From NCBI GenBank assembly GCA_902512685.1, contig CABXKH010000008.1:1-48658 (forward strand): 48,658 bases of DNA, in the 5' to 3' direction. The position numbers and the translations under genes were made by a program. How positions within the stretch are numbered: position 1 is the stretch's first letter; the number at the start of each line of letters is the position of its first letter. Below, one piece after another: positions 7,952-16,922 of the stretch. The stretch is from Paracoccaceae bacterium. GTDB lineage: Bacteria; Pseudomonadota; Alphaproteobacteria; Rhodobacterales; Rhodobacteraceae. Under the pieces are notes generated by a model. The model was not told where the DNA came from, did no database searches, and saw only the letters and a list, made by a program, of their open reading frames with translations.

Positions 7952-9037
7952 TTAAGCCGCGTTATGGTTTGACAAGTCTGAAGCAAGGCCATCAATAATC
8001 TTGGATAAATGATAATCAGTATCCCCTAACTGATGGTCGAGCATAACAAGTCGCTTTGCAAAATGCGAAACGGGGTATTCCCATGTCATCGCAATGCCGC
8101 CATGTAATTGAATGGCCTCTTCAGCGACCAAACGGCTTGCCCGACCGATGAGGTTTTTGGCCATAGAGGCATAGCGGCTCGCCTGTGCTCCATCAAGCTC
8201 TGCGGCGGCTTTGATAGTGATTGAACGGGCTTGCTCGATCTCGGTCAGCATATCAACTGCCCGATGTTGCAAAGCCTGAAAGCTGCCAATAGGCCGGCCA
8301 AATTGCTTGCGCTGCCGTAAGTAATCAACGGTCATATCATAACTAACGGTCATTAAACCAACAGCCTCAGAACACAGAGCAACAATGCCGGCATTCACAG
8401 CATCGCTTAGAGCATGCACAGCATTTTCGATTAAAAGTTCTGCAGGCGTATCATCAAGCAACACTTCGGCAGCGCCGCCACCGTCGATCAAACCGTAGCT
8501 GATGACCTCTGCTTGGTGTGCATCAACTTGATATAGGTTCAATATATTGCCAGCTTTTGCAGCAACCAAAAACGTCTTTGCAATTTGGCCGCCATAGACT
8601 GCTGATTTGCGGCCGCTTAATCTATGTTCTGACGTAGCAGTGCAGTTGATATGGCTTAATTCGTAGGGCGCATCGGGTTCGGATATTGCAACGGCGTAAT
8701 TCTCTACGCCTTCTAACAGTGCGTGTTGATCACGCCCGGCAAAGCCAAGAAGTCTGCTGGCCATAACAAGGGGTAAAACAGGTTCGCAATTAAGCGCTTT
8801 TCCCAAGGCTTCAAAGATCACAGCAATATCAAAACCGGTGCCGCCAAATCCACCAACACTTTCGTCGGCAAGGGCAGAAAAAAGCCCCAAGTTAGCAAGT
8901 TCAGACCACTCGCTCGGATCATGGAATGGTGCATCATAGGCGACTTTAATACGGTGCTCGACCGGATATTGATCCTGCAAATAGCGGCTCAGCGTATCCA
9001 AAACCATGCGCCGATCTTCGGTTAGGTTAAAGTCCAT
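7952..9037 (-). CDS. Acyl-CoA dehydrogenase, small partner of a heteromeric pair (PimD-like)
   Basis: A 361-residue flavoprotein of the acyl-CoA dehydrogenase fold, which introduces the alpha-beta double bond in acyl-CoA and passes electrons to ETF. The central domain and the C-terminal four-helix segment (RQFGRPIGSFQALQH; EEAIQLHGGIAMTWEYPV) are clear. The usual YEGT catalytic motif is not seen near the C-terminus. It starts 3 bp after a second, longer acyl-CoA dehydrogenase gene, the arrangement of PimC/PimD and other two-subunit dehydrogenases, in which the subunits share active sites. The match to PimD is inferred from gene order and size. Confidence 0.88.
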   Translation of the reverse strand: MDFNLTEDRRMVLDTLSRYLQDQYPVEHRIKVAYDAPFHDPSEWSELANLGLFSALADESVGGFGGTGFDIAVIFEALGKALNCEPVLPLVMASRLLGFAGRDQHALLEGVENYAVAISEPDAPYELSHINCTATSEHRLSGRKSAVYGGQIAKTFLVAAKAGNILNLYQVDAHQAEVISYGLIDGGGAAEVLLDDTPAELLIENAVHALSDAVNAGIVALCSEAVGLMTVSYDMTVDYLRQRKQFGRPIGSFQALQHRAVDMLTEIEQARSITIKAAAELDGAQASRYASMAKNLIGRASRLVAEEAIQLHGGIAMTWEYPVSHFAKRLVMLDHQLGDTDYHLSKIIDGLASDLSNHNAA

Positions 9038-9040
9038 GAA

Positions 9041-10228
9041 TTAAAGCTCCAACATGGTTTTGGTTAGGATATTGCGCTGAATTTCGTTTGAACCACCAAA
9101 AATCGAGGTTTTTCGATTGTTAAAATACCGCGCTGCGTTAAAGGCAGTGTCCGCCGGCCCAAAAAGAATATTGCCATCGCTGACATGACCGGGAAAAGGC
9201 GCGGCTAAAGGGCCTAATGCGCGACGGGCAAGATCGCGTAGCTCTTGATTAATCACGGTCCCCTTGATTTTAAGCATTGATGTTTCCGGTCCTGGGGCGC
9301 CTTGCTTCTGGGCCTGAAATAACATGCGCAAATTGGTGATTTTCATCGCTTCTAGGTCAATCTCTACCTTTGCTAAACGGGCTGCAAACAATGGATCATC
9401 AATGAGCCGCTTAGCCCCGCGGCGAATGGTGTGGGCAAGGGATTTAACCTCTTCTAACGCCTGCATCGAAAAGCCAACACCTGCGATCCCAGTGCGCTCA
9501 TGGCTGAGAAGAAACTTGGCAATCGTCCAGCCTTTGTTTTCTTCGCCAACCAAATTGCTGATCGGCACGCGCACGTCGGTAAAGAAGACTTCATTGACCT
9601 CATGGCCACCTTCGATCAGCCGGATCGGGCGCATGTCGATGCCCGGTGTGTCAAGGTCGACCAAAACAAAGCTGATGCCCTCTTGCGGTTTGCCTTCACT
9701 GCTTGTGCGCACCAGACAGAAAATCTTATTCGAATGCTGACCTAATGTGGTCCATGTTTTCTGACCATTGATGATGTACTCGTCGCCCTCGCGTATCGCG
9801 CGGGTTTTAAGAGAGGCAAGGTCCGATCCTGCGCCCGGCTCTGAATACCCTTGGCACCACCAATCTTCACCAGATAAAATACGCGGTAAAATACTTTCCT
9901 GCTGCTCTGCGGTGCCAAATTTCTGAAGCACAGGCCCGAGCATATTTAACCCAAAAGGCAGGATGCGCGGAGCATAGGCGCGGCAACACTCTTCTTCAAA
10001 AATGTGCTTTTGTACCGGAGTCCACCCCGGTCCCCCAAAAGCTTTGGTCCAGGTTGTTGCAAGCCAGCCCTTGGCATTTAGGATGCTGTGCCAAAGATCC
10101 ATCATATCTTTGGTCAAACCATCGCCAAGTCGGACTTTTGCGGCGATATCGTCTGGCAGGTTATCTGCCAGGAATGTTTGTACTTCGGATTGAAAGGCCC
10201 GCTCTTGGTCGGTAAAATTAAGATCCAT
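9041..10228 (-). CDS. Acyl-CoA dehydrogenase, large partner (PimC-like)
   Basis: A 395-residue acyl-CoA dehydrogenase. The FAD-contacting segment GYSEPGAGSDLASLKTRA and the following NGQKTWTTLGQ are typical of the large members of this subfamily, as is the C-terminal GGSNEIQRNIL, where glycine stands at the site of the medium-chain enzyme's glutamate. The gene lies 8 bp after the fused hydratase/dehydrogenase and 3 bp before the smaller acyl-CoA dehydrogenase. The trio resembles pimF-pimC-pimD for dicarboxylic acid (pimeloyl-CoA-like) beta-oxidation. The reaction class is secure, the chain length and substrate are inferred. Confidence 0.9.
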   Translation of the reverse strand: MDLNFTDQERAFQSEVQTFLADNLPDDIAAKVRLGDGLTKDMMDLWHSILNAKGWLATTWTKAFGGPGWTPVQKHIFEEECCRAYAPRILPFGLNMLGPVLQKFGTAEQQESILPRILSGEDWWCQGYSEPGAGSDLASLKTRAIREGDEYIINGQKTWTTLGQHSNKIFCLVRTSSEGKPQEGISFVLVDLDTPGIDMRPIRLIEGGHEVNEVFFTDVRVPISNLVGEENKGWTIAKFLLSHERTGIAGVGFSMQALEEVKSLAHTIRRGAKRLIDDPLFAARLAKVEIDLEAMKITNLRMLFQAQKQGAPGPETSMLKIKGTVINQELRDLARRALGPLAAPFPGHVSDGNILFGPADTAFNAARYFNNRKTSIFGGSNEIQRNILTKTMLEL

Positions 10229-10236
10229 TTTTATCT

Positions 10237-12333
10237 CTATCGGTTTAAGTCAGCGAATTTTTTACCCTGTGCCGCCATGTCCCGAAGCAGGTTTGGCACT
10301 TTCCAGTAATGATCATCATCCTTGGCGTAGGTTTCGATCCGCTCGATCAACTTTTCTGCGCCAATTTCATCGGCATAATGCAGTGGTCCCCCACGGTGGC
10401 GTGGAAATCCGTAGCCAAATAGAAACACCATATCGACATCCACAGGACGCGCGGCAATCTTATCCTCTAGCACCCGCACAGCTTCACTGATCATCGCGGT
10501 CATATAGCGATCCACGATCTCATTTTCTGTGAAGGACTTTGGCGTGATCCCAAGCTTTGTGCGTGTTGCTTCAATTATGGTTCTGACCTCGGGGTTGGGG
10601 CGGATATCCGAGCCATCGTAAACATAATATCCCTGACCAGTTTTGCGGCCAAACCAACCATTTTCACAAATTTTATCAGCGACATCACCGGCATAGCGAT
10701 CTTGTTTTGAGCGGGTCGCAGCTTTGCGTTTCCGTGTCATCCAGCCGATATCCAAGCCGGCCAAATCGCCCACTTTATGTGGTCCCATTGCAAAGCCGAA
10801 ACGCTCTAGGGCTTGATCAACCTGCTCTGGGCTGGCCCCTTCCAGCACCAGATAAGAGGCGGTTTTTGAGTAATATGACAAAATACGATTGCCGATAAAT
10901 CCGTCGCAAACCCCTGCTTTCACCCCAATTTTGCGCAGTTTCTTAGCAAGCGCAAAGCCAGTGGCAACAACATCAGGTGCTGTCTTGTCTGCAACAACAA
11001 TTTCCAGCAGTTTCATCACATGCGCAGGGGAAAAGAAGTGCAGGCCAATGACGTCCTCGGGCCGCTTGGTCACGGCGGCTATTTCATTAATATCCAGATA
11101 GGATGTATTGCTTGCCAGTACGGCGCCTTTTTTACATACCGCATCCAGTTTCGTGAAAATTTCCTTTTTGATGGCCATATCTTCAAACGCGGCCTCAATC
11201 ACTAAATCCACATCGGAAAAATTGCTGATTTCTAGGCTGCCATCAAGATTTGATAAAACCATATCAAATTTATCTTGCGATAGTTTGCCACGCTTGACCG
11301 CGCCTTCAAGGTTTTTGGTTATCGTTGTTCGGCCGCGGTCTAAATTTTCTTGGGCTGTTTCTAACAGTTTGACGGACAAACCAGCTAGCAAACATGCAGT
11401 TGCAATGCCGGACCCCATGGTGCCGCCACCAATAATCCCGATTTTGGCAATCTCGCGCGCGGCTCCTTTGGCTTCGGGGATATTACTAACAGCGCGTTCG
11501 CCGAAAAAAGCATGAATTAAGCCCGCCCTTTGCGGCGTGTCCATACATTCCATAAAGGCGTGCCGCTCGACCTTAAGACCTTCGTTTATGGGCAAGCTGG
11601 AGGCGCGGACTGCTTCAACACATTTATGCGGCGAAAAAAGATGGGCTTGGGTGGCCATTAATTTAGCTTCGACCTCATCCAAATGCGCATGGTTTGGTTT
11701 CACGGTGATCTGATCGGTCCTGCGCGTCTTTAACCGGCCTGCGAGAACATCTTTGGCGGCATTTATAGCAACATCACGCGCCTCGCCTTCACAAAGCTGA
11801 TCAATCAGGCCTAATTCCAAAGCTTCTGCAGCGGGCACATGACGACCAGAAAGAATCATTTCCAGTGCGGCAGGTATCCCGACCAGTCGCGGTGTGCGCT
11901 GTGTCCCGCCTGCGCCCGGCAATAAACCAAGGTGAATTTCAGGAAGCCCAAGCCGAAGGCCTTTGATGCCAACGCGGGCATGAGTTCCCAGCGCAATTTC
12001 AAGCCCGCCGCCCAACGCTGTTCCGTGCAGAATAGAAATCACCGGGGTGCTGCTTTGCTCAATTGTATTGACAAGTTCTGGCAGAAACGGAGCCTGCGGC
12101 GGTTTGCCAAATTCCTTGATATCAGCGCCCGCCACGAACGTGCGGCCAGCACCATAAATCGCTATTGCTTTAATATCACTTTGCGCGGTGCAAAACGCCA
12201 TAGCGTCCTGCAAACCCTGACGCAAAAGCTGCGATGCGGCGTTGACTGGTGGGTTGTTCAAGCAAATCAGCGCGTAGTCATCGGCCACTTCAATTGAAAC
12301 GACTTGGTTTATATCATTTTTTTTGTCCACCAT
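10237..12333 (-). CDS. Fused enoyl-CoA hydratase / 3-hydroxyacyl-CoA dehydrogenase (FadJ/PimF-like)
   Basis: A 698-residue beta-oxidation enzyme that hydrates the enoyl-CoA and oxidises the 3-hydroxyacyl-CoA. Residues about 1-190 are crotonase-like: GADIKEF, the oxyanion-hole loop ALGGGLEIAL and PEIHLGLLPGAGG carry both acid/base glutamates. From about 295 comes the NAD-binding fold (GIIGGGTMGSGIA), then NTSYLDINEIA, the catalytic GLHFFSPAHVMKLLE and two C-terminal helical repeats. No thiolase is encoded nearby. It is the first gene of a three-gene minus-strand operon with two acyl-CoA dehydrogenases. It could serve general fatty acids, but the paired dehydrogenases favour a PimF-like dicarboxylate role. 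Confidence 0.93.
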   Translation of the reverse strand: MVDKKNDINQVVSIEVADDYALICLNNPPVNAASQLLRQGLQDAMAFCTAQSDIKAIAIYGAGRTFVAGADIKEFGKPPQAPFLPELVNTIEQSSTPVISILHGTALGGGLEIALGTHARVGIKGLRLGLPEIHLGLLPGAGGTQRTPRLVGIPAALEMILSGRHVPAAEALELGLIDQLCEGEARDVAINAAKDVLAGRLKTRRTDQITVKPNHAHLDEVEAKLMATQAHLFSPHKCVEAVRASSLPINEGLKVERHAFMECMDTPQRAGLIHAFFGERAVSNIPEAKGAAREIAKIGIIGGGTMGSGIATACLLAGLSVKLLETAQENLDRGRTTITKNLEGAVKRGKLSQDKFDMVLSNLDGSLEISNFSDVDLVIEAAFEDMAIKKEIFTKLDAVCKKGAVLASNTSYLDINEIAAVTKRPEDVIGLHFFSPAHVMKLLEIVVADKTAPDVVATGFALAKKLRKIGVKAGVCDGFIGNRILSYYSKTASYLVLEGASPEQVDQALERFGFAMGPHKVGDLAGLDIGWMTRKRKAATRSKQDRYAGDVADKICENGWFGRKTGQGYYVYDGSDIRPNPEVRTIIEATRTKLGITPKSFTENEIVDRYMTAMISEAVRVLEDKIAARPVDVDMVFLFGYGFPRHRGGPLHYADEIGAEKLIERIETYAKDDDHYWKVPNLLRDMAAQGKKFADLNR

Positions 12334-12465
12334 CAGAGCTCTTTCAAATTAATTTTCCACAACTCAAAGTAGGCTACAGGCCTGCGTGCGTCAATAAATC
12401 GTAAAAGGGGTCTGCAATGCGAAACGTAACGGAAATTTGGTAAAACACCCGATCAATGGGTGGTT

Positions 12466-12996
12466 CTAGTCCTCTAATGGGGTCACATCAAATCCAATCC
12501 GAGTTTTTTCAACCTCATTACTAATGCGCCAAGATAAACCGGTCATCAGATCATCGAACACATGTTTACATAAAGCCTTGAGTTCAAGCTCAGATTGGGT
12601 TGCTGCTTCGTACTCAAACTCCTTACCTAGAACGTTAACTTTAAGCCGATCATCGTCCCGGTCGCCGTCGATCGCAAAAGTTGCGAATTGTCTTGGGTGT
12701 TGGTCAGGTTGCGCCGTCAGCAAGAGCCCAAGACCAAAATGAAACTTTCCTTCTGGGAAATGTGACACCGCTTGTGCCAAACTTTTCTGTGCAAGATATC
12801 CCTTTTCAGGGTCTAAGCGCAGATATTGCACGTAATTCTCTACCCCTTTCAAATTAGGGTTTTCCTCAGGGACTTCCATAAAGCGGACCAGCGCATTTAC
12901 AATTTGCTCGGCAAAATTTAAATTTTGCTCGATAAAGGAATTATTTTCGCGCACTTGTGTTGTGTAAGCCGAATTTAATTGATCATAAAGTGACAT
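12466..12996 (-). CDS. Conserved-looking protein of unknown function
   Basis: 176 residues, acidic, soluble, with no signal peptide or membrane segment. I do not recognise the family. The N-terminal half is predicted helical (about 1-45, rich in Asn, Gln and Glu) and the second half has alternating segments such as KFHFGLGLLL and RQFATFAIDGDRDDDRLKVNVLG that suggest a small beta-sheet, loosely like chaperone or YbjN-type folds; that comparison is weak. Codon use resembles its neighbours and the start ATG at 12996 is well placed. It stands alone, 115 bp downstream of hemH and 132 bp upstream of the fad-type genes (minus-strand order). Confidence 0.7.
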   Translation of the reverse strand: MSLYDQLNSAYTTQVRENNSFIEQNLNFAEQIVNALVRFMEVPEENPNLKGVENYVQYLRLDPEKGYLAQKSLAQAVSHFPEGKFHFGLGLLLTAQPDQHPRQFATFAIDGDRDDDRLKVNVLGKEFEYEAATQSELELKALCKHVFDDLMTGLSWRISNEVEKTRIGFDVTPLED

Positions 12997-13056
12997 ATTG
13001 CATCCCTCGCAGCCTTGGTTCCTGCAATCCTATCTTGATTGAGCGGCTCTGCAAAT

Positions 13057-13074
13057 AGCGCCTGAACAGGCGCT
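13057..13074 (-). terminator. Hairpin downstream of hemH
   Basis: AGCGCCT and AGGCGCT form a perfect 7-bp stem with a 4-base loop, 37 bp after the hemH stop. On the minus strand it is followed only by ATTTGC, so the T-run is weak. It may be an inefficient terminator or a 3'-end protecting hairpin. Confidence 0.4.
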
Positions 13075-13110
13075 AATGAGAAGGCTTTATTGCTTGAAAC
13101 ACATTGATTA

Positions 13111-14175
13111 TTAATCCAGCCAGCCCTTTAAATTATCTTGGATTAAAGCGCTCAGAGCTGCAATATGGGCACCCTCATCGTTAAGGCAGGGAATATACAT
13201 AAAATTTTCTCCACCCGCATCCTCAAAGCTCTCTTTGATTTCTTCATTGATCTCTTCAAGGGTTTCTATGCAATCGGCAGAAAAAGCGGGCGCAATGACC
13301 GCAATATTCTTCTTGCCCTCTTCGGCTGCCAGGCGCGCGATTTCTTTAACAGTGTAAGGCTTTAGCCATTCTTCTGGGCCAAATTTTGATTGGAAAGTGG
13401 TCATAATTTCACTGTCCGCCCATCCCAATTTTTCTTTTAGGAGCCGCGTGGTTTTCTGGCATTGGCAATGGTAGGGATCGCCCTGCATCAAGTAACGTTT
13501 GGGCACCCCATGGTATGAGCAGATTAGTAAATCAGGCTTAATGTCCGCGGCCCCATAGGCCCGCTCAACAGAGCCGGCAAGGGCGGTAATATATCGTGGA
13601 TCATCGAAATAGGGGGGCACGATGCGCGCTGCCGGCTGCCAAGTTTGCTCCATCAAAGCTCGAAAAAACTCGTCGTTGGCTGTGGCGCTGGTTGCGCCCG
13701 CGTATTGTGGGTAAAGCGGGAAAAAGAGGATTTTCTGGCATCCGGCCTTGGTCATCTTGCTGACCTTTGATTTGGTCGAAGGGTTTCCGTAACGCATGCA
13801 GAAATCCACCATGACCTGTTCGCCGTACCGCGCGTGCATTGCGTCAGTAATTTTGGCTGTTTGGTCTTTGGTGATTGTCATTAAGGGGCTTTCATCGGCC
13901 GCAGTATTCCAAATTGATTTATAGGCCGGGCCCGAGCGGAACGGGCGTGATGTCAGGATCACCAGTTGTAATAAAGGTTGCCAGAGCCAGGGCGAATAAT
14001 CAATCACACGGCGGTCAGACAAAAATTCATTGAGGTAGCGGCGCATTGACCAATAGTCATAATGGTCAGGCGTGCCCAGATTTGCCAGAAGAATCCCCAC
14101 CTTTTTCTGGGGCACCTTAGGATGATCTGCCGGGCTGCTATTAGGTCTGTTAGCTGGGGCAATGGCTTCGGGCAT
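13111..14175 (-). CDS. hemH: Ferrochelatase
   Basis: Inserts Fe(II) into protoporphyrin IX, the last step of haem synthesis, at the inner face of the membrane. 354 residues. The metal-handling histidine is H222 in SYHGVPKRY and the conserved glutamate is E304 in SADCIETLEEI. The motif LANLGTP (31-35) and the PLYPQY segment are family hallmarks. A 24-residue proline-rich N-terminal extension precedes the fold; an internal start is possible but none is marked by a clear ribosome site. The neighbour upstream is the NDUFAF5-like methyltransferase on the same strand, 58 bp away. Confidence 0.96.
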   Translation of the reverse strand: MPEAIAPANRPNSSPADHPKVPQKKVGILLANLGTPDHYDYWSMRRYLNEFLSDRRVIDYSPWLWQPLLQLVILTSRPFRSGPAYKSIWNTAADESPLMTITKDQTAKITDAMHARYGEQVMVDFCMRYGNPSTKSKVSKMTKAGCQKILFFPLYPQYAGATSATANDEFFRALMEQTWQPAARIVPPYFDDPRYITALAGSVERAYGAADIKPDLLICSYHGVPKRYLMQGDPYHCQCQKTTRLLKEKLGWADSEIMTTFQSKFGPEEWLKPYTVKEIARLAAEEGKKNIAVIAPAFSADCIETLEEINEEIKESFEDAGGENFMYIPCLNDEGAHIAALSALIQDNLKGWLD

Positions 14176-14233
14176 GCGTGGGGTCCGATTTGATATAAGA
14201 GACGTTGTGGATGTAAGCTATTCTGGCACAGGG

Positions 14234-15055
14234 TCAATCATTGAGTGGAACTTCCGGTACATTTAGCGCCTCTGCGAGCCGCATTTTTGCAGAACCGGGT
14301 CGCAAAGGTTCGGGATGACTTTCATCAGGCACCCAACCAGTGACACAAATTTGTTCATATGTAGCGGGTAAACGGCCATCGGGCAAACCGAAGCGGTCGC
14401 GGTAAATCTCTTCGGCCTTTTGCAGCATTCGGTGGGGGGTAAATTGGCGTGACCGCGCCGATTGTGCATTTGTTTCGCCCATTGAACGAAGATCATGCAT
14501 GAGATCATTTAGGTTTAGATAGGTCGCATGAACTTTATGACTGTCAGCAACCGGAAGGTTGAAGCCTGCCCTTGAAAGTAAAGCGCCAAGATCTCGAATG
14601 TCAGCCATCGGCAACACTCTTGGTGATACCCCACCGCGTATGATGGTTTCTGCCTCTGCCAAAGCAATACGTAATTCGTTTAGGGTTTTTCCTCCCAATA
14701 AGCTCGCCAAAAATAAACCGTCTGGGCGCAGCGCACGACGACATTGGATCATTTGACCCAGCGGATCATTGGCCCAATGCAGGGACATTGCATGGATCAC
14801 CAAATCATTGCTGTTAGGCAGTAGGTTCAAAACCTCATCATCGGGCGAAATACGTGCTGTTGGGAAAGCTTCTGCCCAAGGTGCGGGGTGGCCTGTGACA
14901 ATTGTGATATCCGTAAAGGGTTTGGTAATCATTTGAAGGCGATCTTGAAGGTCACTGATCGCTTCTTGATGCAAAAAATACCCACGGCCAGCTTTGCTAC
15001 GGGAGCGTCGCCTTGCAAGTGAACTACGGTCGATAAGTAAGGGTGCTTTGGACAT
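14234..15055 (-). CDS. SAM-dependent methyltransferase-fold protein, NDUFAF5-like
   Basis: A 273-residue protein like the alphaproteobacterial relatives of mitochondrial NDUFAF5, a methyltransferase-fold protein that hydroxylates an arginine of a complex I subunit during assembly. Typical pieces are RRRSRSKAG near the N-terminus, VIHAMSLHWANDPLGQ, LFLASLLGGKTLNELR, and PRVLPMADIRDLGALLSRAGF. I set the start at the ATG at 15055; a TTG at 15082 would extend it by 9 residues and overlap comF. Only 13 bp separate this start from the divergent comF start. A BioC-type role is the alternative, but the GGxTLNELRxALAEAE and DIRDLG segments favour NDUFAF5. Confidence 0.82.
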   Translation of the reverse strand: MSKAPLLIDRSSLARRRSRSKAGRGYFLHQEAISDLQDRLQMITKPFTDITIVTGHPAPWAEAFPTARISPDDEVLNLLPNSNDLVIHAMSLHWANDPLGQMIQCRRALRPDGLFLASLLGGKTLNELRIALAEAETIIRGGVSPRVLPMADIRDLGALLSRAGFNLPVADSHKVHATYLNLNDLMHDLRSMGETNAQSARSRQFTPHRMLQKAEEIYRDRFGLPDGRLPATYEQICVTGWVPDESHPEPLRPGSAKMRLAEALNVPEVPLND

Positions 15056-15068
15056 GAAAGACCCATAA

Positions 15069-15800
15069 ATGAATCCAGCCAATTTTCAAACTGCTTTGCG
15101 CATGATTTATCCGCCTCGATGTTTACATTGTGGAAAAGTTGTGGAAAGCGACTTTGGTCTTTGCGGTCTTTGCTGGGCCCAGATGCCTTTCGTGTCCGGT
15201 GTCACCTGTAATCTTTGTGGATCAGCCCTTATGGGGTCACCAACCACGGCAGTTGCAATATGTGACGCTTGCATTTTAACCCCAAGGCCATGGCAAAACG
15301 GGCGCGCTGCATTAATCTATCAAGGAACGTCGCGTAAGCTGGTGCTTGGCTTAAAACACTCTGATCGCACGGATATCGCTGGTCCGGCTGGTCGCTGGCT
15401 GGCACAGGCTTGCCGTGATATTTTGACACCTGAAACAGTCGTAACGCCAATCCCTTTGCACTGGTTTCGACAGCTGCGCAGAAAATACAATCAGGCATGT
15501 CTTTTGGCGCATGCTCTCGCAAAACACACAAACCTAACCTATATGCCATATGCATTAAGACGGCCTGCCCCCACAAGAGCTCTTGAAAAAGCCGGTTTTG
15601 ATGAAAGATATAAGCGGTTAAGCGCGGCTATTGAGATTAACCAAAGGAAAAAGAGGGCTCTTGTGGGCAAAAATGTTTTGATCGTGGATGATGTGATGAC
15701 ATCCGGTGCGACCTTGCACGCAGCAACGCAAGCCTGTTTAAACGCAGGCGCTGCTAAGGTGAATGTGGCAGTGCTGGCGCGCGCGGAAAAAAACCGTTAA
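15069..15800 (+). CDS. comF: ComF-family phosphoribosyltransferase-like protein
   Basis: 243 residues. The N-terminus carries four CxxC pairs (C18/C21, C32/C35, C47/C50, C65/C68), expected to hold zinc, and the C-terminal half is a type I phosphoribosyltransferase domain with the PRPP loop VLIVDDVMTSGAT at about 203-215. ComF proteins take part in DNA uptake in competent bacteria, but are widely conserved elsewhere, including in roseobacters, with unclear function. It heads a plus-strand run with grxC, a nitrilase-family gene and a MarR gene. There is almost no room for a promoter between it and the divergent methyltransferase gene. Confidence 0.9.
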   Translation: MNPANFQTALRMIYPPRCLHCGKVVESDFGLCGLCWAQMPFVSGVTCNLCGSALMGSPTTAVAICDACILTPRPWQNGRAALIYQGTSRKLVLGLKHSDRTDIAGPAGRWLAQACRDILTPETVVTPIPLHWFRQLRRKYNQACLLAHALAKHTNLTYMPYALRRPAPTRALEKAGFDERYKRLSAAIEINQRKKRALVGKNVLIVDDVMTSGATLHAATQACLNAGAAKVNVAVLARAEKNR

Positions 15801-15825
15801 ATCGGTGACTGAGGCGGACGATAAG

Positions 15826-16086
15826 ATGAAAAAAGTTGAAATTTACACCACAAAAACCTGCGGCTATTGTTACGCCGCCAAACGGCTTTTGAACAAAAAA
15901 GGTATATCCTTTAAGGAAATGGATGTTGCAGGTGATCCAGTAAAAAGAGCAGAGATGACGCAAAGATCAGAAGGCGGGCGCACAGTTCCGCAGATATTTG
16001 TTGGGGATATATATGTGGGTGGTTGCGATGAGCTTTACAGCCTTGAGCATGCCGGCAAGCTAGAGCCTCTTTTGAACGGGCTATGA
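15826..16086 (+). CDS. grxC: Glutaredoxin 3
   Basis: Reduces disulfides and glutathione-mixed disulfides using glutathione. 86 residues starting at MKKVEIYTT, with the active site CGYC at C12-C15, the cis-proline TVPQIFVGD segment and the glutathione-contacting GGCDEL. The start at 15826 is chosen because an upstream alternative in the same frame (15763) would add a non-homologous tail overlapping comF. The active site reads CGYC instead of the commoner CPYC. The stop overlaps the next start in ATGA, indicating translational coupling with the amidase gene. Confidence 0.93.
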   Translation: MKKVEIYTTKTCGYCYAAKRLLNKKGISFKEMDVAGDPVKRAEMTQRSEGGRTVPQIFVGDIYVGGCDELYSLEHAGKLEPLLNGL

Positions 16087-16922
16087 AGGCAGCTCTGCTT
16101 CAACTTAACAGCTCGGATGATCCGAGGAAAAATCTAGATGCGACACTTGATTTGGTTGATGGTGCACTGGCGCAGGGTGCGAAACTGATTTTAACACCTG
16201 AAGTAACCAATTGTGTGTCGGCAAGCCGCCGTCATCAGGAACAGGTATTGCAACTTGAGCAGGACGATATCACGCTGGCGGCGCTACGCGCTATTGCCCG
16301 AGCTGCGAAAGTATGGATCTTGATTGGATCTTTGGCCTTGAAAACCAAAGACCCAGACGGGCGTTTTGCCAATCGCAGCTTTGTCGTTGACCCGCATGGC
16401 AATATAAAAGCACGCTATGACAAGATACATATGTTCGATGTCACGATATCCGGCGCCGAAAGCTATCGGGAATCTGCTGGCTACCGTCCAGGAGGCCAAG
16501 CGGTGATCTGTCAAACAGATGTCGCAAAGATAGGGTTAACCATCTGCTATGACCTTCGATTTCCTCATTTGTATCGCGATCTTGCATACTCTGGCGCACA
16601 AATTATATCCGTTCCATCCGCCTTTTCAGTGACTACTGGGCAGGCGCATTGGGAGGCCTTGCTCAGAGCAAGAGCGATTGAAACTGGGTGCTATGTATTG
16701 GCGCCCGCCCAGCATGGTGAACATTGCTGTAGAAATGGTCGCCCAAGAACCACTTATGGACACACCATGGCGGTCGCCCCATGGGGGCAGACCATAGCAC
16801 TTTTGGCAGAGGGAACAGGATTTTGTATGGTTGACATAAACCTTGACGACGTTGACAGCGCACGTGCGCGTGTGCCATCGCTTTTTAATCAACAAAGGTA
16901 CCTTGGATCTGAAAATGAGTGA
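16083..16922 (+). CDS. Carbon-nitrogen hydrolase, nitrilase superfamily (Nit1/deaminated glutathione amidase-like)
   Basis: 279 residues with the Glu-Lys-Cys triad: E40 in LTPEVTN, K114 in RYDKIHMFD and C155 in LTICYDLRFPHLYR. The KIHMFDV and FPHLYR segments place it in the Nit branch, whose members hydrolyse the damaged metabolite deaminated glutathione (and omega-amidase substrates). Being coupled with a glutaredoxin gene by a 4-bp overlap fits a glutathione-repair role. The downstream MarR gene starts inside its last codons (8-bp overlap). Confidence 0.9.
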   Translation: MKAALLQLNSSDDPRKNLDATLDLVDGALAQGAKLILTPEVTNCVSASRRHQEQVLQLEQDDITLAALRAIARAAKVWILIGSLALKTKDPDGRFANRSFVVDPHGNIKARYDKIHMFDVTISGAESYRESAGYRPGGQAVICQTDVAKIGLTICYDLRFPHLYRDLAYSGAQIISVPSAFSVTTGQAHWEALLRARAIETGCYVLAPAQHGEHCCRNGRPRTTYGHTMAVAPWGQTIALLAEGTGFCMVDINLDDVDSARARVPSLFNQQRYLGSENE

